Part shown: piece after piece, positions 23,837 through 31,535 of the stretch | Layout: each line of letters opens with the position of its first letter | How positions within the stretch are numbered: position 1 is the stretch's first letter | Assembly (NCBI GenBank): GCA_016281555.1 | Contig: JAEEIV010000088.1 | Span: 1-37,236 of the forward strand | From: Lachnospiraceae bacterium | GTDB lineage: Bacteria; Bacillota; Clostridia; Lachnospirales; Lachnospiraceae | Direction: 5' to 3' | Length of the DNA: 37,236 bases | Notes under the pieces: model-generated | Seen by the model: the letters and a program-made list of their open reading frames with translations, nothing else | The model's database searches: none | What the model was told of the DNA's origin: nothing | Position numbers and translations under genes: made by a program

Positions 23837-23857
23837 AGGGGATAAAGGAGATGGAAA

Positions 23858-24862
23858 ATGTTAAACGGTGAGAAAATGTTGTTCAGCGGGATGCAGGCCA
23901 CGGGGCGGTTGACGATCGGCAATTATATCGGCGCGCTCCGGAACTGGGTCACGCTGTCGGATGAATATACGTGTCTGTTTTCGGTCGTGGACGAGCACTC
24001 GATCACGGTCCGGCAGGACCCGGCGGAGTTACGGAGCCGGGCCAGGGCATTGCTCAGCCTGTACATTGCCGCCGGTCTCGATCCGGAAAAGAACATCATC
24101 TATTATCAGTCGCACGTGAGCGCGCATGCGGAGCTTGCGTGGATCCTGAATTGCTATACGTACATGGGCGAGCTGCAGAGGATGACGCAGTTCAAGGACA
24201 AGTCCGCGAAACATGCGGACAACATCAACGCGGGCCTGTTCACCTATCCCGTGCTGATGGCGGCGGACATCCTGCTCTATCAGACGGACGTCGTGCCGGT
24301 CGGATCGGATCAGCTGCAGCATCTGGAACTCGCGCGGGACATTGCCATCCGGTTCAATAACGTCTACGGCGACGTGTTCACGGTCCCGGAACCCTACGTC
24401 GGAAAAGTGGGGGCGAAGATCCAGTCGCTCCAGGATCCGCTGAAAAAGATGAGCAAGTCCGACGAAAACGAGAACGCGTCGATCTATCTGACCGACGACC
24501 GCGACACGGTGCTTCGGAAATTCAAGCGCGCCGTGACGGACAATGAAGCGTGCGTCCGCTATTCCGAGGCGCAGCCGGGGATCCGGAACCTCATCACGAT
24601 CTATTCCGCAGTCACCGGAAAAACGCCGGAGGAGGTGGAAAAAGAGTTTGCGGGCCGGGGATACGGCGAGTTCAAGCTGGCGGTCGGCGAGGCTGTCGCG
24701 GACACGCTGGCGCCGATCCAGAAAAAGCAGGCGGAACTCCTGGCCGACAAGGCGTATCTCGACGGCATCATCAAGACGAATGCGGAAAGAGCGGAGCATC
24801 TCGCGATCAAGACCCTCCGGAAAGTGCAGAAAAAGGTGGGTTTCCCGGAGCGTCCGAGGTAA
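23858..24862 (+). CDS. trpS: Tryptophan--tRNA ligase
   Basis: A 334-residue class I synthetase charging tRNA-Trp, of normal length. The HIGH-like signature is TIGNYIGAL (about 19-27), and KMSKS is at 197-201 in KKMSKSDEN. GMQATGRLTIGNY at the start is diagnostic. AAAGGAG lies about 8 bp before the ATG at 23858. The gene follows the nested-stem element, so its expression may depend on that RNA; no T-box is present. It is followed by a lipoprotein gene after 15 bp. Confidence 0.97.
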   Translation: MLNGEKMLFSGMQATGRLTIGNYIGALRNWVTLSDEYTCLFSVVDEHSITVRQDPAELRSRARALLSLYIAAGLDPEKNIIYYQSHVSAHAELAWILNCYTYMGELQRMTQFKDKSAKHADNINAGLFTYPVLMAADILLYQTDVVPVGSDQLQHLELARDIAIRFNNVYGDVFTVPEPYVGKVGAKIQSLQDPLKKMSKSDENENASIYLTDDRDTVLRKFKRAVTDNEACVRYSEAQPGIRNLITIYSAVTGKTPEEVEKEFAGRGYGEFKLAVGEAVADTLAPIQKKQAELLADKAYLDGIIKTNAERAEHLAIKTLRKVQKKVGFPERPR

Positions 24863-24877
24863 GAAGGCAGAGACGAA

Positions 24878-25546
24878 ATGAAACGAAAAGCGGAAAAGAA
24901 ACGCCATATTCTGAAGGCGGGGCTTGCGGTCATTGCCGGAATGCTGCTTCTCGCGGGGACGGGGTGCCGTTCCATGATCGAACTCGCCATGATGGAAAAA
25001 GCGGCGCGACTGGAACCGAAGCCGATGAAGGTCGAAGAGTTCTGCTCGGAAGCGGAAGGGTATCATTATCCCGGATTCCGGTGGGGGGACGATTTCTCCG
25101 CTTTCCAGCGCGCCACGGATTTTTCCGTGACGGACATGGAAGGGTACACGGAGGAAGAGACCGTCTATACGGCCTCGGAACTGAAGGTTGCGCTTTTGGA
25201 CCGCGTCAATGATGCGGCCGCCGTCGGCTGTCGGGGCAAGGATCTGGTGGCCTTCGTTTCCCTGAATTATGAGAAAAAGGCAAACGAATCGGAAGAATTC
25301 GACACGTTTGCGAAAGCATTGCGGGAGCAGCTCGTACAAACATTCGGAGAACCGGCGGAGACGCTCGAACACAACGAAGAAGTGAACGGAAAACTGTACA
25401 ATTACAAGACGGAGTTCTGGCGGAAACTGGTCGGAGAAAAACTGACGGAGCTGCAGCTCGGAACGGCGACGCTGCCGGGATCCTCCTCGCCGAACTATCT
25501 GTCGATCGGCGTGAATTTCCGGACGGAAGAGGATACGGCACAATGA
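24878..25546 (+). CDS. Hypothetical lipoprotein, 222 aa
   Basis: A predicted lipoprotein: basic start MKRKAEKKRHILK, a hydrophobic stretch, and lipobox LAGTGC with Cys30. The mature part is mixed alpha/beta with no domain I recognise; segments include GYHYPGFRWGDDFSAF, LVAFVSLNYEKK and YLSIGVNFRTEED. The alternation in the second half and the phrase REQLVQTFGEPAETL suggest a compact soluble domain outside the membrane. It lies between trpS and nth and overlaps nth by 4 bp (ATGA), so it is translated as part of this operon. Function unknown. Confidence 0.75.
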   Translation: MKRKAEKKRHILKAGLAVIAGMLLLAGTGCRSMIELAMMEKAARLEPKPMKVEEFCSEAEGYHYPGFRWGDDFSAFQRATDFSVTDMEGYTEEETVYTASELKVALLDRVNDAAAVGCRGKDLVAFVSLNYEKKANESEEFDTFAKALREQLVQTFGEPAETLEHNEEVNGKLYNYKTEFWRKLVGEKLTELQLGTATLPGSSSPNYLSIGVNFRTEEDTAQ

Positions 25547-26190
25547 AACCGAACAAGGCGAGAGTCGGCCGGGTGCTTGCATTGCTCGACCGGGAATACG
25601 GCACGGATGACCGCTGCTATCTGACCTACGGGGCGGATCACGAACTGTTGGTCGCCGTCATGCTTTCCGCGCAATGCACCGACGCCCGAGTGAACATGGT
25701 GACGCCGGAACTGTTCCGGCAGTTTCCGACCGTGGACGCATTGGCGGACGCGAAGATCGAGGACCTCGAGAAAGCGATCCATTCGGTCGGGTTTTACCAC
25801 GACAAGGCGCGGAATATCAAGGCCTGTATGGCGAAGCTTAAGGATGAGTTCGGCGGGAAAGTGCCCGGGACGATGGAGGAACTCTTAACGCTTCCCGGCG
25901 TCGGAAGAAAGACCGCGAACGTGATCCTCGGAAACGTGTTCCGGAAACCGTCGGTCGTCGTCGACACGCACGTCAAACGGATCTCGGGCAAGCTCGGATT
26001 CACGGAAAACACGGATCCCGAAAAGGTGGAGTACGACCTGATGGAAGTCCTGCCGGAAGACCATTGGATCCTGTATAACATGCACATCATCACCCTCGGA
26101 CGGACGGTCTGCACGGCGAGAAAGCCGGATTGCGAACATTGCTTCCTCAGGGAAGAATGCCCGACCGGAAATCCGAAGGTGAAAAAATAA
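25543..26190 (+). CDS. nth: Endonuclease III (base-excision repair)
   Basis: A 215-residue DNA glycosylase/AP lyase removing oxidised pyrimidines. The helix-hairpin-helix is LPGVGRKTANVI with the catalytic Lys123, and Asp141 in VVVDTHVKR is the conserved acid. The [4Fe-4S] ligands Cys190, Cys197, Cys200 and Cys206 follow the exact C-x6-C-x2-C-x5-C pattern. Length is normal. It is coupled to the preceding lipoprotein gene through an ATGA overlap. A short hairpin, CCGGC-AAAA-GCCGG, follows in the gap before the next small gene, without a T-run. Confidence 0.97.
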   Translation: MKPNKARVGRVLALLDREYGTDDRCYLTYGADHELLVAVMLSAQCTDARVNMVTPELFRQFPTVDALADAKIEDLEKAIHSVGFYHDKARNIKACMAKLKDEFGGKVPGTMEELLTLPGVGRKTANVILGNVFRKPSVVVDTHVKRISGKLGFTENTDPEKVEYDLMEVLPEDHWILYNMHIITLGRTVCTARKPDCEHCFLREECPTGNPKVKK

Positions 26191-26232
26191 AGGAAAAACG
26201 CCGGCAAAAGCCGGTCACGGAGGAAAACCATT

Positions 26233-26367
26233 ATGATGAATTTGAAGGGGAAAAAGGGAAAAAGAGGAAAGGTGATCCTGATCATCGTTGCGGTCGTCGT
26301 GCTGCTCATCGTGGCGGCAATGATCATCGGCCCGATCGTCAGCGGCCTTCTTGCGCAGGGCGTCTGA
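26233..26367 (+). CDS. 44-aa single-pass membrane protein
   Basis: A small gene with a good ribosome binding site (GGAGGAAAA, 26219-26227). The product begins with a strongly basic segment (MMNLKGKKGKKRGK) and continues as one hydrophobic helix (VILIIVAVVVLLIVAAMIIG) with a short tail ending LLAQGV. It fits between nth and trmL with its stop 37 bp before trmL. By charge the N-terminus should be cytoplasmic. No family recognised; small basic-helix proteins of this kind often bind or regulate larger membrane complexes. A second in-frame ATG is the next codon. Confidence 0.6.
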   Translation: MMNLKGKKGKRGKVILIIVAVVVLLIVAAMIIGPIVSGLLAQGV

Positions 26368-26404
26368 CGTTCCGATCGACCTGATCCGGAAAGAACGGAC
26401 GGAT

Positions 26405-26899
26405 ATGCACATCGTATTGCACGAGCCGGAGATCCCGTCGAATACCGGCAACATCGGGCGGAGCTGCGTCGCGACGGACACGACGCTGCATCTCATCAAG
26501 CCGCTCGGATTTAAATTGGACGAAAAGTCGCTTCTTCGGGCGGGGCTGGATTACTGGAAAGACCTCGACGTCCGCGTGTACGACAATTATGCGGATTTTC
26601 TCGAGAAAAACCCCGGCGCGAAGGTCTGGATGGCCACGACGAAGGCACATCAGACCTATGCGGACGTGACCTACGGTCCCGACGACTACGTCATGTTCGG
26701 GAAGGAGACCGCAGGCATCCCCGAGGAGATCCTCGTCGACAATGAGGCGACCTGCATCCGCATTCCGATGAAGGCGGGGAACCGGTCATTAAACCTTTCC
26801 AATGCCGTCGCGATTGTCCTCTATGAAGCCCTTCGCCAACAAAAATTCGCCGGACTCGAAGAGCACGGCGAATTGCACAGACTGCAGTGGAAGAAATAA
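26405..26899 (+). CDS. trmL: tRNA (cytidine34-2'-O)-methyltransferase
   Basis: A 164-residue SPOUT (TrmD/SpoU-fold) methyltransferase that 2'-O-methylates the wobble base of certain leucine tRNAs. The N-terminal HIVLHEPEIPSNTGNIGRSC contains the conserved NTGN-R. The trefoil-knot SAM site is formed by VMFGKETAGIPEE, RIPMKAGNRSLNLSNAVAI and the following helix. Length matches TrmL (YibK). ATG 26405 is chosen for its fit to the family; its ribosome binding site is weak. Last gene of the plus-strand run; convergent with the LysR-type gene only 7 bp away, with no terminator seen between them. Confidence 0.95.
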   Translation: MHIVLHEPEIPSNTGNIGRSCVATDTTLHLIKPLGFKLDEKSLLRAGLDYWKDLDVRVYDNYADFLEKNPGAKVWMATTKAHQTYADVTYGPDDYVMFGKETAGIPEEILVDNEATCIRIPMKAGNRSLNLSNAVAIVLYEALRQQKFAGLEEHGELHRLQWKK

Positions 26900-26906
26900 C
26901 GGAGGA

Positions 26907-27872
26907 TCAGGGCGTATTGAACCCGATCCCCGTCAGTTTTTCTTCGCATAAATCAATGAAATCCTTCGTGATTTTCGGCAGATAGCGTTCCTTATGGAAC
27001 CCGATGCCGATCGTATCGCGGAGGGTTTCGTTTTTAAACGGGATGATCTCCACTTTTTCACGCATGGCGGGGCTCGACAGTCCGCCCAGCGTATAGCTTG
27101 ACTTTAACAGGATCTCGTGCACGATCGTGGCGCCCATGCCGGCTGCGGCAAGGGCAAGCGCGGTCTGCGTGTTGCTCGTTTCGATCCGGACGTTCAGGGA
27201 CAGGTTCTGGTTCCGGAGCTCCGCGTCGATCTTTTTCCGGATGTGTTCGCCCTGCCGGAGCAGGACGAACGGCAGTTTCTGAAAGAGCGCGAGATCGCCG
27301 GTTTCCGCAAATCCCTTCAGCAGCTCTTCCGTTTTTTCGCCGTAGACTTCCCGGCAGAGTTCCTTCGGGAGCACCAGGAAAAAGTGCTCGTCGAAGAGCG
27401 GCCGGAAATCGAGGTCCGGCGAGGAAAAGGGCAGGAAGCCGATGATGACGTCGAGCGCGCCCTGCAGGATCTTGGACTGCAGTTCCGGGGCATTGTCCTC
27501 GACGATGGACAGGTCGACGAGCGGATGGGCTTCCGAGTATTCCGGCAGCACCCTGGGGAGCAATGCCTGGCCCCGCGAGTAGGAGATCCCAATCCGAAGC
27601 TGGCCCTTTTCGTTGGCGCGGATGTCCCGCATCATGCTTTCCGAATCGTATTTTAAATTCACCATCTGCAGCGCCTGCTCGCGGAAGCGTTCGCCGGCGT
27701 AGGTGAGCTGCAGCGTCGGCTTTCGGTCAAAGAGCGGGCATCCGACTTCTTCCTCGAGCCGGATGATCTGCCCGGACAAGGCCTGCTGCGACAGATGCAG
27801 CCGGGCCGCTGCCCTCGTGATACTGTTTTCTTCCGCGACAACGAGGAAATATTCAAGGTTTTGAAAATTCAT
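26907..27872 (-). CDS. LysR-type transcriptional regulator
   Basis: A 321-residue regulator. The winged HTH occupies about residues 1-60 (MNFQNLEYFLVVAEENSITR, AARLHLSQQALSGQIIRLEE), followed by a periplasmic-binding-protein-like effector domain (about 90-300) with QLRIGISYSRGQ and LDVIIGFLP. LysR regulators usually control a neighbouring or divergent gene, but the upstream neighbour is the 3' end of another minus-strand gene, so the target is unclear. It has its own promoter. Effector unknown. Confidence 0.93.
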   Translation of the reverse strand: MNFQNLEYFLVVAEENSITRAAARLHLSQQALSGQIIRLEEEVGCPLFDRKPTLQLTYAGERFREQALQMVNLKYDSESMMRDIRANEKGQLRIGISYSRGQALLPRVLPEYSEAHPLVDLSIVEDNAPELQSKILQGALDVIIGFLPFSSPDLDFRPLFDEHFFLVLPKELCREVYGEKTEELLKGFAETGDLALFQKLPFVLLRQGEHIRKKIDAELRNQNLSLNVRIETSNTQTALALAAAGMGATIVHEILLKSSYTLGGLSSPAMREKVEIIPFKNETLRDTIGIGFHKERYLPKITKDFIDLCEEKLTGIGFNTP

Positions 27873-27910
27873 AATGCCCTCCGCTTTGGGAACATTGTCT
27901 CACGGAAGGC

Positions 27911-27939
27911 ATTATACCACAAGAAAATGATTGTGTAAA
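27911..27939 (-). promoter_or_regulatory. LysR gene promoter
   Basis: Minus-strand TTTACA (complement of 27934-27939), a 17-bp spacer and TATAAT (complement of 27911-27916), about 40 bp before the regulator start. Confidence 0.8.
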
Positions 27940-27979
27940 TGAGGCCCCAACAACTTCTTGGTCTTGGGAAGCCAGCCGA

Positions 27980-29758
27980 TTAAAGAAACGATTTGACGGG
28001 ATCGTCCTCAAAGAATTGAATGATTTCCTTAAAAGTCAGCCATTTTGCGGATATTACGGAATAACTGAAGGCTTGATAGCGCCTGATGGCGATCCTGTAT
28101 TGATCCCAGGGGGCGGAATCTTTTTCTTCCTTCGGTCCGCCGACATTCGTCATGGGCGAATTGTCGCTAGAGACGGACGTGCTGGCGGTCATGGTCGCGT
28201 CACCGCTCATGTTCCCGTAGCCTTTTCCTTTCCGGAGGCGGTAAAGTTCCTGACCGTCCTGCACAAAAATGACTTCAATCAGCCAGTCTTCATAAGTGCG
28301 GTATACTTTCGGAAGGTCCATGTCGGGGAGCTGCAGTGTGAAACCGACAGCCGTTTCCGCTTCTTCAAGCGTTTCATATTCTTTCCAGCCGTCCGGCAGT
28401 TCCGATCCGGAAAGCGCATTCAAACCGACCGGTTCAGGCCCCTGAACCACGTTGCTGATGGAATCGATCGCTTCATTGGGCGTTCTGGCACCCCGGGAAA
28501 CGATGAGGACATCCGGGTCTTCGGCAATGTCTTCCAGAAGGGCATGGGCCTCTTCATTCGTCAGGGACGCGTCCATGGCTGCTGCGAAAACATTCATATC
28601 CGGATAATCTGAAATCCTGACGAGGTGAAATTCCGGGACGATCCGTTCCGCGATCCGGTCGAGGTACGCTACCCGATCGTCTTTTCCTTCATAGGGGTAA
28701 GGCATTACGAAGATCCGCCGTTCCACCGGGACGTCATCCAGAAGCAGTCGTTCATTTCCAGCGGTTTTGCTTTCGTCCGGATCCGGATCAGATACGGAAA
28801 CGGAAAGAATGACAGACTGCTCGTCAGGCCTGCCGCTCAAAACAAGTTTCAGGAACACATAGCCATCCCTGCCAAGTTCAAATCTACAGGAATCCACGGT
28901 CGGGTTGGTCAGGCCGCTCGCAGATTTCGCATGTTTAATGGCTTCTTCCAAGGGGAACGCATCCAGCTCTGCCTGGTGATCTTTCGTCCATCCCGGCTGA
29001 TTGGTACTCATGAGAAGGAGAGTGCCCCGGTCTGTGATCCCGAGTGAGATTTCGTCGGTTGTCTCGATTCCCTGCACTTTCCGGACAAACGTCCAGTTGT
29101 ACGTGAAGAAATAGTACGGTGCTCCCGCCGTCCTTTTTTCGTGTTTCTCTGAATAGTCGTCGAGAGGGAGCCATTCCTCGGCATAGGAGAGCGCTTTTTC
29201 GCGGATTTTGTCGATAGAGATCGCGGTCTTTGTCTGGTCGGCAGTCAGTGCGGCAGATCTGTATCCGCCGAGCGAGATCATTGTCAGCTTTCCGGTGAGA
29301 CCGCTCACCTCAAATCCTGTGCACATGGATCCGTCTTTCACATGATAGTGATTCGACCAGTCGTCCCTCAGAGAGGAGCGCGCGGAATTGAAATACGTTC
29401 CGGTATAGCTTTTCCCCATAAAGGTGACGGTCAGTTCAGCAGGCGCGTCTTTCGATTGAAACCACGATAAAGTGCCGACGTTCGTGAGGTCCATGGAAGC
29501 GGTGCCCCCGTTTGTTGTACCGACTACTGTCACCGAAAAGGTATGCTTTTTCCCCTGCAGATTGTTCCTTACGATCAGGAAAACGGTTCCGCCCAAAAGA
29601 CACGCAAAAAGGACAGATGCAGCTATGAGGAGGATCCGTTTCATCTTGACACGGGGCTTCGCGCCTTTCGCTGCGTCGCACAAAGCGGATGCGGACTCTT
29701 CGACAAACTCTGCATCGACTTGTTCAATTACTTTTTCTGAAAATTCTTCACGGTTCAT
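27980..29758 (-). CDS. Large membrane-anchored partner of ECF sigma factor
   Basis: A 592-residue protein starting 3 bp after the sigma-factor gene ends. An N-terminal cytoplasmic segment of about 40 residues (EEFSEKVIEQVDAEFVEESA) is followed by one membrane helix (about 41-63, ILLIAASVLFACLLGGTVFL) and about 525 extracytoplasmic residues. This topology and position are those of an anti-sigma factor: a short cytoplasmic sigma-binding part and a large outside sensor. The outside part has a region containing SYAEEWLPLDDYSEKHEKRT and TFVRKVQGIETTDEISLGIT, resembling PepSY-like folds only loosely. I do not recognise a named anti-sigma domain, so the role is inferred from context. Confidence 0.7.
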   Translation of the reverse strand: MNREEFSEKVIEQVDAEFVEESASALCDAAKGAKPRVKMKRILLIAASVLFACLLGGTVFLIVRNNLQGKKHTFSVTVVGTTNGGTASMDLTNVGTLSWFQSKDAPAELTVTFMGKSYTGTYFNSARSSLRDDWSNHYHVKDGSMCTGFEVSGLTGKLTMISLGGYRSAALTADQTKTAISIDKIREKALSYAEEWLPLDDYSEKHEKRTAGAPYYFFTYNWTFVRKVQGIETTDEISLGITDRGTLLLMSTNQPGWTKDHQAELDAFPLEEAIKHAKSASGLTNPTVDSCRFELGRDGYVFLKLVLSGRPDEQSVILSVSVSDPDPDESKTAGNERLLLDDVPVERRIFVMPYPYEGKDDRVAYLDRIAERIVPEFHLVRISDYPDMNVFAAAMDASLTNEEAHALLEDIAEDPDVLIVSRGARTPNEAIDSISNVVQGPEPVGLNALSGSELPDGWKEYETLEEAETAVGFTLQLPDMDLPKVYRTYEDWLIEVIFVQDGQELYRLRKGKGYGNMSGDATMTASTSVSSDNSPMTNVGGPKEEKDSAPWDQYRIAIRRYQAFSYSVISAKWLTFKEIIQFFEDDPVKSFL

Positions 29759-29761
29759 AGG

Positions 29762-30307
29762 TCACGATCCTTCCCGCAGCGCTTTTTTGAAGGCATCTTT
29801 CAGGCGATACAGTGTTTTCGTGGTTTTGGCGACAGAGAACCCAAGGGTCTCGGCGATTTCTTCAATGCTCTTTTCATACCAGAAACGAAGCACAAACAGA
29901 ATCCGTTTTTCTTTCGGCAGCCCCCGGAGGAACCGGTTCAGCACGTCGGACGCGGCCCAAATCGCGTCTTCTTCTGTGTTGAGCGAAGGATCCGGAATGG
30001 AGGAAGAGAGAACGTCTGACAATTCCATGATCTCAGCCGATCGTTTCAGAGCGTTTTGCGCTCTCAGCCGATCTCTGGCGCGGTTCTTCAGGATCTGAAT
30101 CATATAGGCCGGGAGATTTTCGGGTTCGTCCGGCGGAATGTGATTCCAAAGGGCCAGATATGTATCATTGACGCACTCTTCGGCATCTTCCTTCGACAGA
30201 AGACCTTCCGCGATCCTTAAGAGGCGCGGTCCGTAAAAGACCGCGAGCTCCTGAAGACCGCGCTCGTCTCTCCTCTGCAGCAATTCAATGATCTGTCGAT
30301 CCGTCAT
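29762..30307 (-). CDS. ECF-type RNA polymerase sigma factor
   Basis: A 181-residue extracytoplasmic-function sigma factor with only regions 2 and 4. Region 2 spans about 10-80: FYGPRLLRIAEGLLSKEDAE then CVNDTYLALWNHIP and YMIQILKNRARDRLR. Region 4 spans about 125-178: LRGLPKEKRILFVLRFWYEK, then SIEEIAETLGFSVAKTTKTL, the promoter-recognition HTH. GGAG lies 5 bp before ATG 30307. The partner gene immediately downstream is the likely anti-sigma factor. No clear sigma-A promoter was seen upstream, in line with possible autoregulation, but I could not identify an ECF promoter with confidence. Confidence 0.93.
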   Translation of the reverse strand: MTDRQIIELLQRRDERGLQELAVFYGPRLLRIAEGLLSKEDAEECVNDTYLALWNHIPPDEPENLPAYMIQILKNRARDRLRAQNALKRSAEIMELSDVLSSSIPDPSLNTEEDAIWAASDVLNRFLRGLPKEKRILFVLRFWYEKSIEEIAETLGFSVAKTTKTLYRLKDAFKKALREGS

Positions 30308-30419
30308 AATGTCTCCTACTGATAGAGACGGATTTTAGAACCGTTTTGGACAATGTGATGGAACATATTACAGTTTAAAAGAGCGGGCCGCCGCCCTGGA
30401 AATTCATTGCAATGTCCCT

Positions 30420-31436
30420 TTATTTCATTCCGACGTATCCGCCGGCTTCGACCGTGAGCTGTCCTTCGTCGGTCTGCAGCCATTTCACAAGCGTCCGCAC
30501 CGCGCCGTCTTCCGGCTCGTCGTTCCGGTACACCGCGTACACGATCTTCGAAAGCGGGTAACTGCCCTCCGCGATCGTGTCGTCCGTCGGGTAAACGCCG
30601 TTGATCTTTAAGAATTTGATGCTGTCCTTCACGTACTGGTCTTTCGCGTACAGATAGATGGAATAACCGAGCGCTGCGTGGCTGTTCTCGTAGGACGCGA
30701 CGCAGTCGATCAATCCCTGCATGCTGTCGATCATGAATTCCTCCGGCGCCTTCATCAGCGGGATCCCCTTCATGACCATCTTTTCCATCAGGTTCTGACT
30801 GCCCGAGTTCTGCTCGCGCTGATAGGGAATGATCTCCGCGTCCTCTCCGCCGACTTCCTTCCAGTTTGTGATCTCGCCGGTGTAGATCTTCTGAATCTCC
30901 TCGATCGTGAGCGTCTCCGCGGGATTGTCCTGATTGACAATGAATACGAAGCCGTCCCGGCCGATCCCCGTCATCTCAAAGGTCACGCCGGCTTCGGCCG
31001 CCCGTTTCAGAATGTCGTCCGACGGTTCGGAAACGAAGATGAGGTCCGCCGTGCCGTCGATCAGGTTGTAATAGGCATTGGCCGTGGTGTGATGGACAAT
31101 GAATTCCTCGGCCTCCTCGTCGCTTAATCCGATCACTGCCTTCGCGATCTCGACAGACATCGGATACATGCCGGTCGCGCCGTCCACCTTCGGATAAGTC
31201 TGTTTCGTGAACGTCACGGAAGTCGTCGGATGATATTTGCCTTCTTCGTCCTCCGTTTCCGTCTCCGTCTCTGTCTCAGTTTCGGTCTCCGTCACCGGCT
31301 CTGTTTCCGTCGCGGACTCCGTCGGCTTCACGGTTTCCGTCGGAGAGTCAGTCGACGGGTCATTGGTGCCTTTGCAGGCAAATAACGATATTGCAAGAAC
31401 GGCACCACACAAAAAGAATCCAATTCGGTTTTTCAT
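30420..31436 (-). CDS. PstS-like substrate-binding lipoprotein
   Basis: A 338-residue lipoprotein: lipobox LFAC with Cys21, then a Thr/Glu linker of alternating TE units (about 33-62), then a PstS-type periplasmic-binding fold. Recognisable parts are DLIFVSEPSDD, GFVFIVNQDNP, LTIEEIQKIYTGEITNWKEV and YQREQNSGSQNLME, typical of phosphate-binding proteins of the PBP-like superfamily. No pstCAB permease is nearby, so it is an orphan; it could bind phosphate or serve as a sensor. AAGGAGGT lies 5 bp before the ATG. It sits behind its own promoter and a leader that is almost entirely one hairpin. Confidence 0.88.
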   Translation of the reverse strand: MKNRIGFFLCGAVLAISLFACKGTNDPSTDSPTETVKPTESATETEPVTETETETETETETEDEEGKYHPTTSVTFTKQTYPKVDGATGMYPMSVEIAKAVIGLSDEEAEEFIVHHTTANAYYNLIDGTADLIFVSEPSDDILKRAAEAGVTFEMTGIGRDGFVFIVNQDNPAETLTIEEIQKIYTGEITNWKEVGGEDAEIIPYQREQNSGSQNLMEKMVMKGIPLMKAPEEFMIDSMQGLIDCVASYENSHAALGYSIYLYAKDQYVKDSIKFLKINGVYPTDDTIAEGSYPLSKIVYAVYRNDEPEDGAVRTLVKWLQTDEGQLTVEAGGYVGMK

Positions 31437-31455
31437 AATGCACCTCCTTGTTTAC

Positions 31456-31533
31456 GCTGCCTCTGATCAGCGAAAATCAACGCTCTTCGGCTCGATGCCG
31501 CTCGCTATAGATTTTCGGCTGATCTTCGGCAGC
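31456..31533 (-). repeat. 78-nt leader hairpin of the PstS-like gene
   Basis: GCTGCC (31456-31461) and GATCAGC-GAAAATC (31465-31478) pair with GATTTTC-G-GCTGATC (31510-31524) and GGCAGC (31528-31533), with small internal mismatches (TCT against TTC). The loop holds a further CGGC ... GCCG stem. The predicted transcription start is near 31531, so the minus-strand RNA begins with this hairpin and the ribosome binding site follows 9-13 nt after it. On the plus strand a T-rich tract follows, so it could also terminate plus-strand transcription. Confidence 0.75.
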
Positions 31534-31535
31534 TT

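Noticed and set aside
23562-23857. T-box leader controlling trpS
   Set aside because: The position is right, but the antiterminator consensus (TGGNACCGCG-type) and a terminator hairpin with T-run are absent.
30308-30419. Autoregulatory ECF promoter upstream of the sigma factor
   Set aside because: CGTC-like and AAC-like pieces exist, but not at a convincing spacing; not called.
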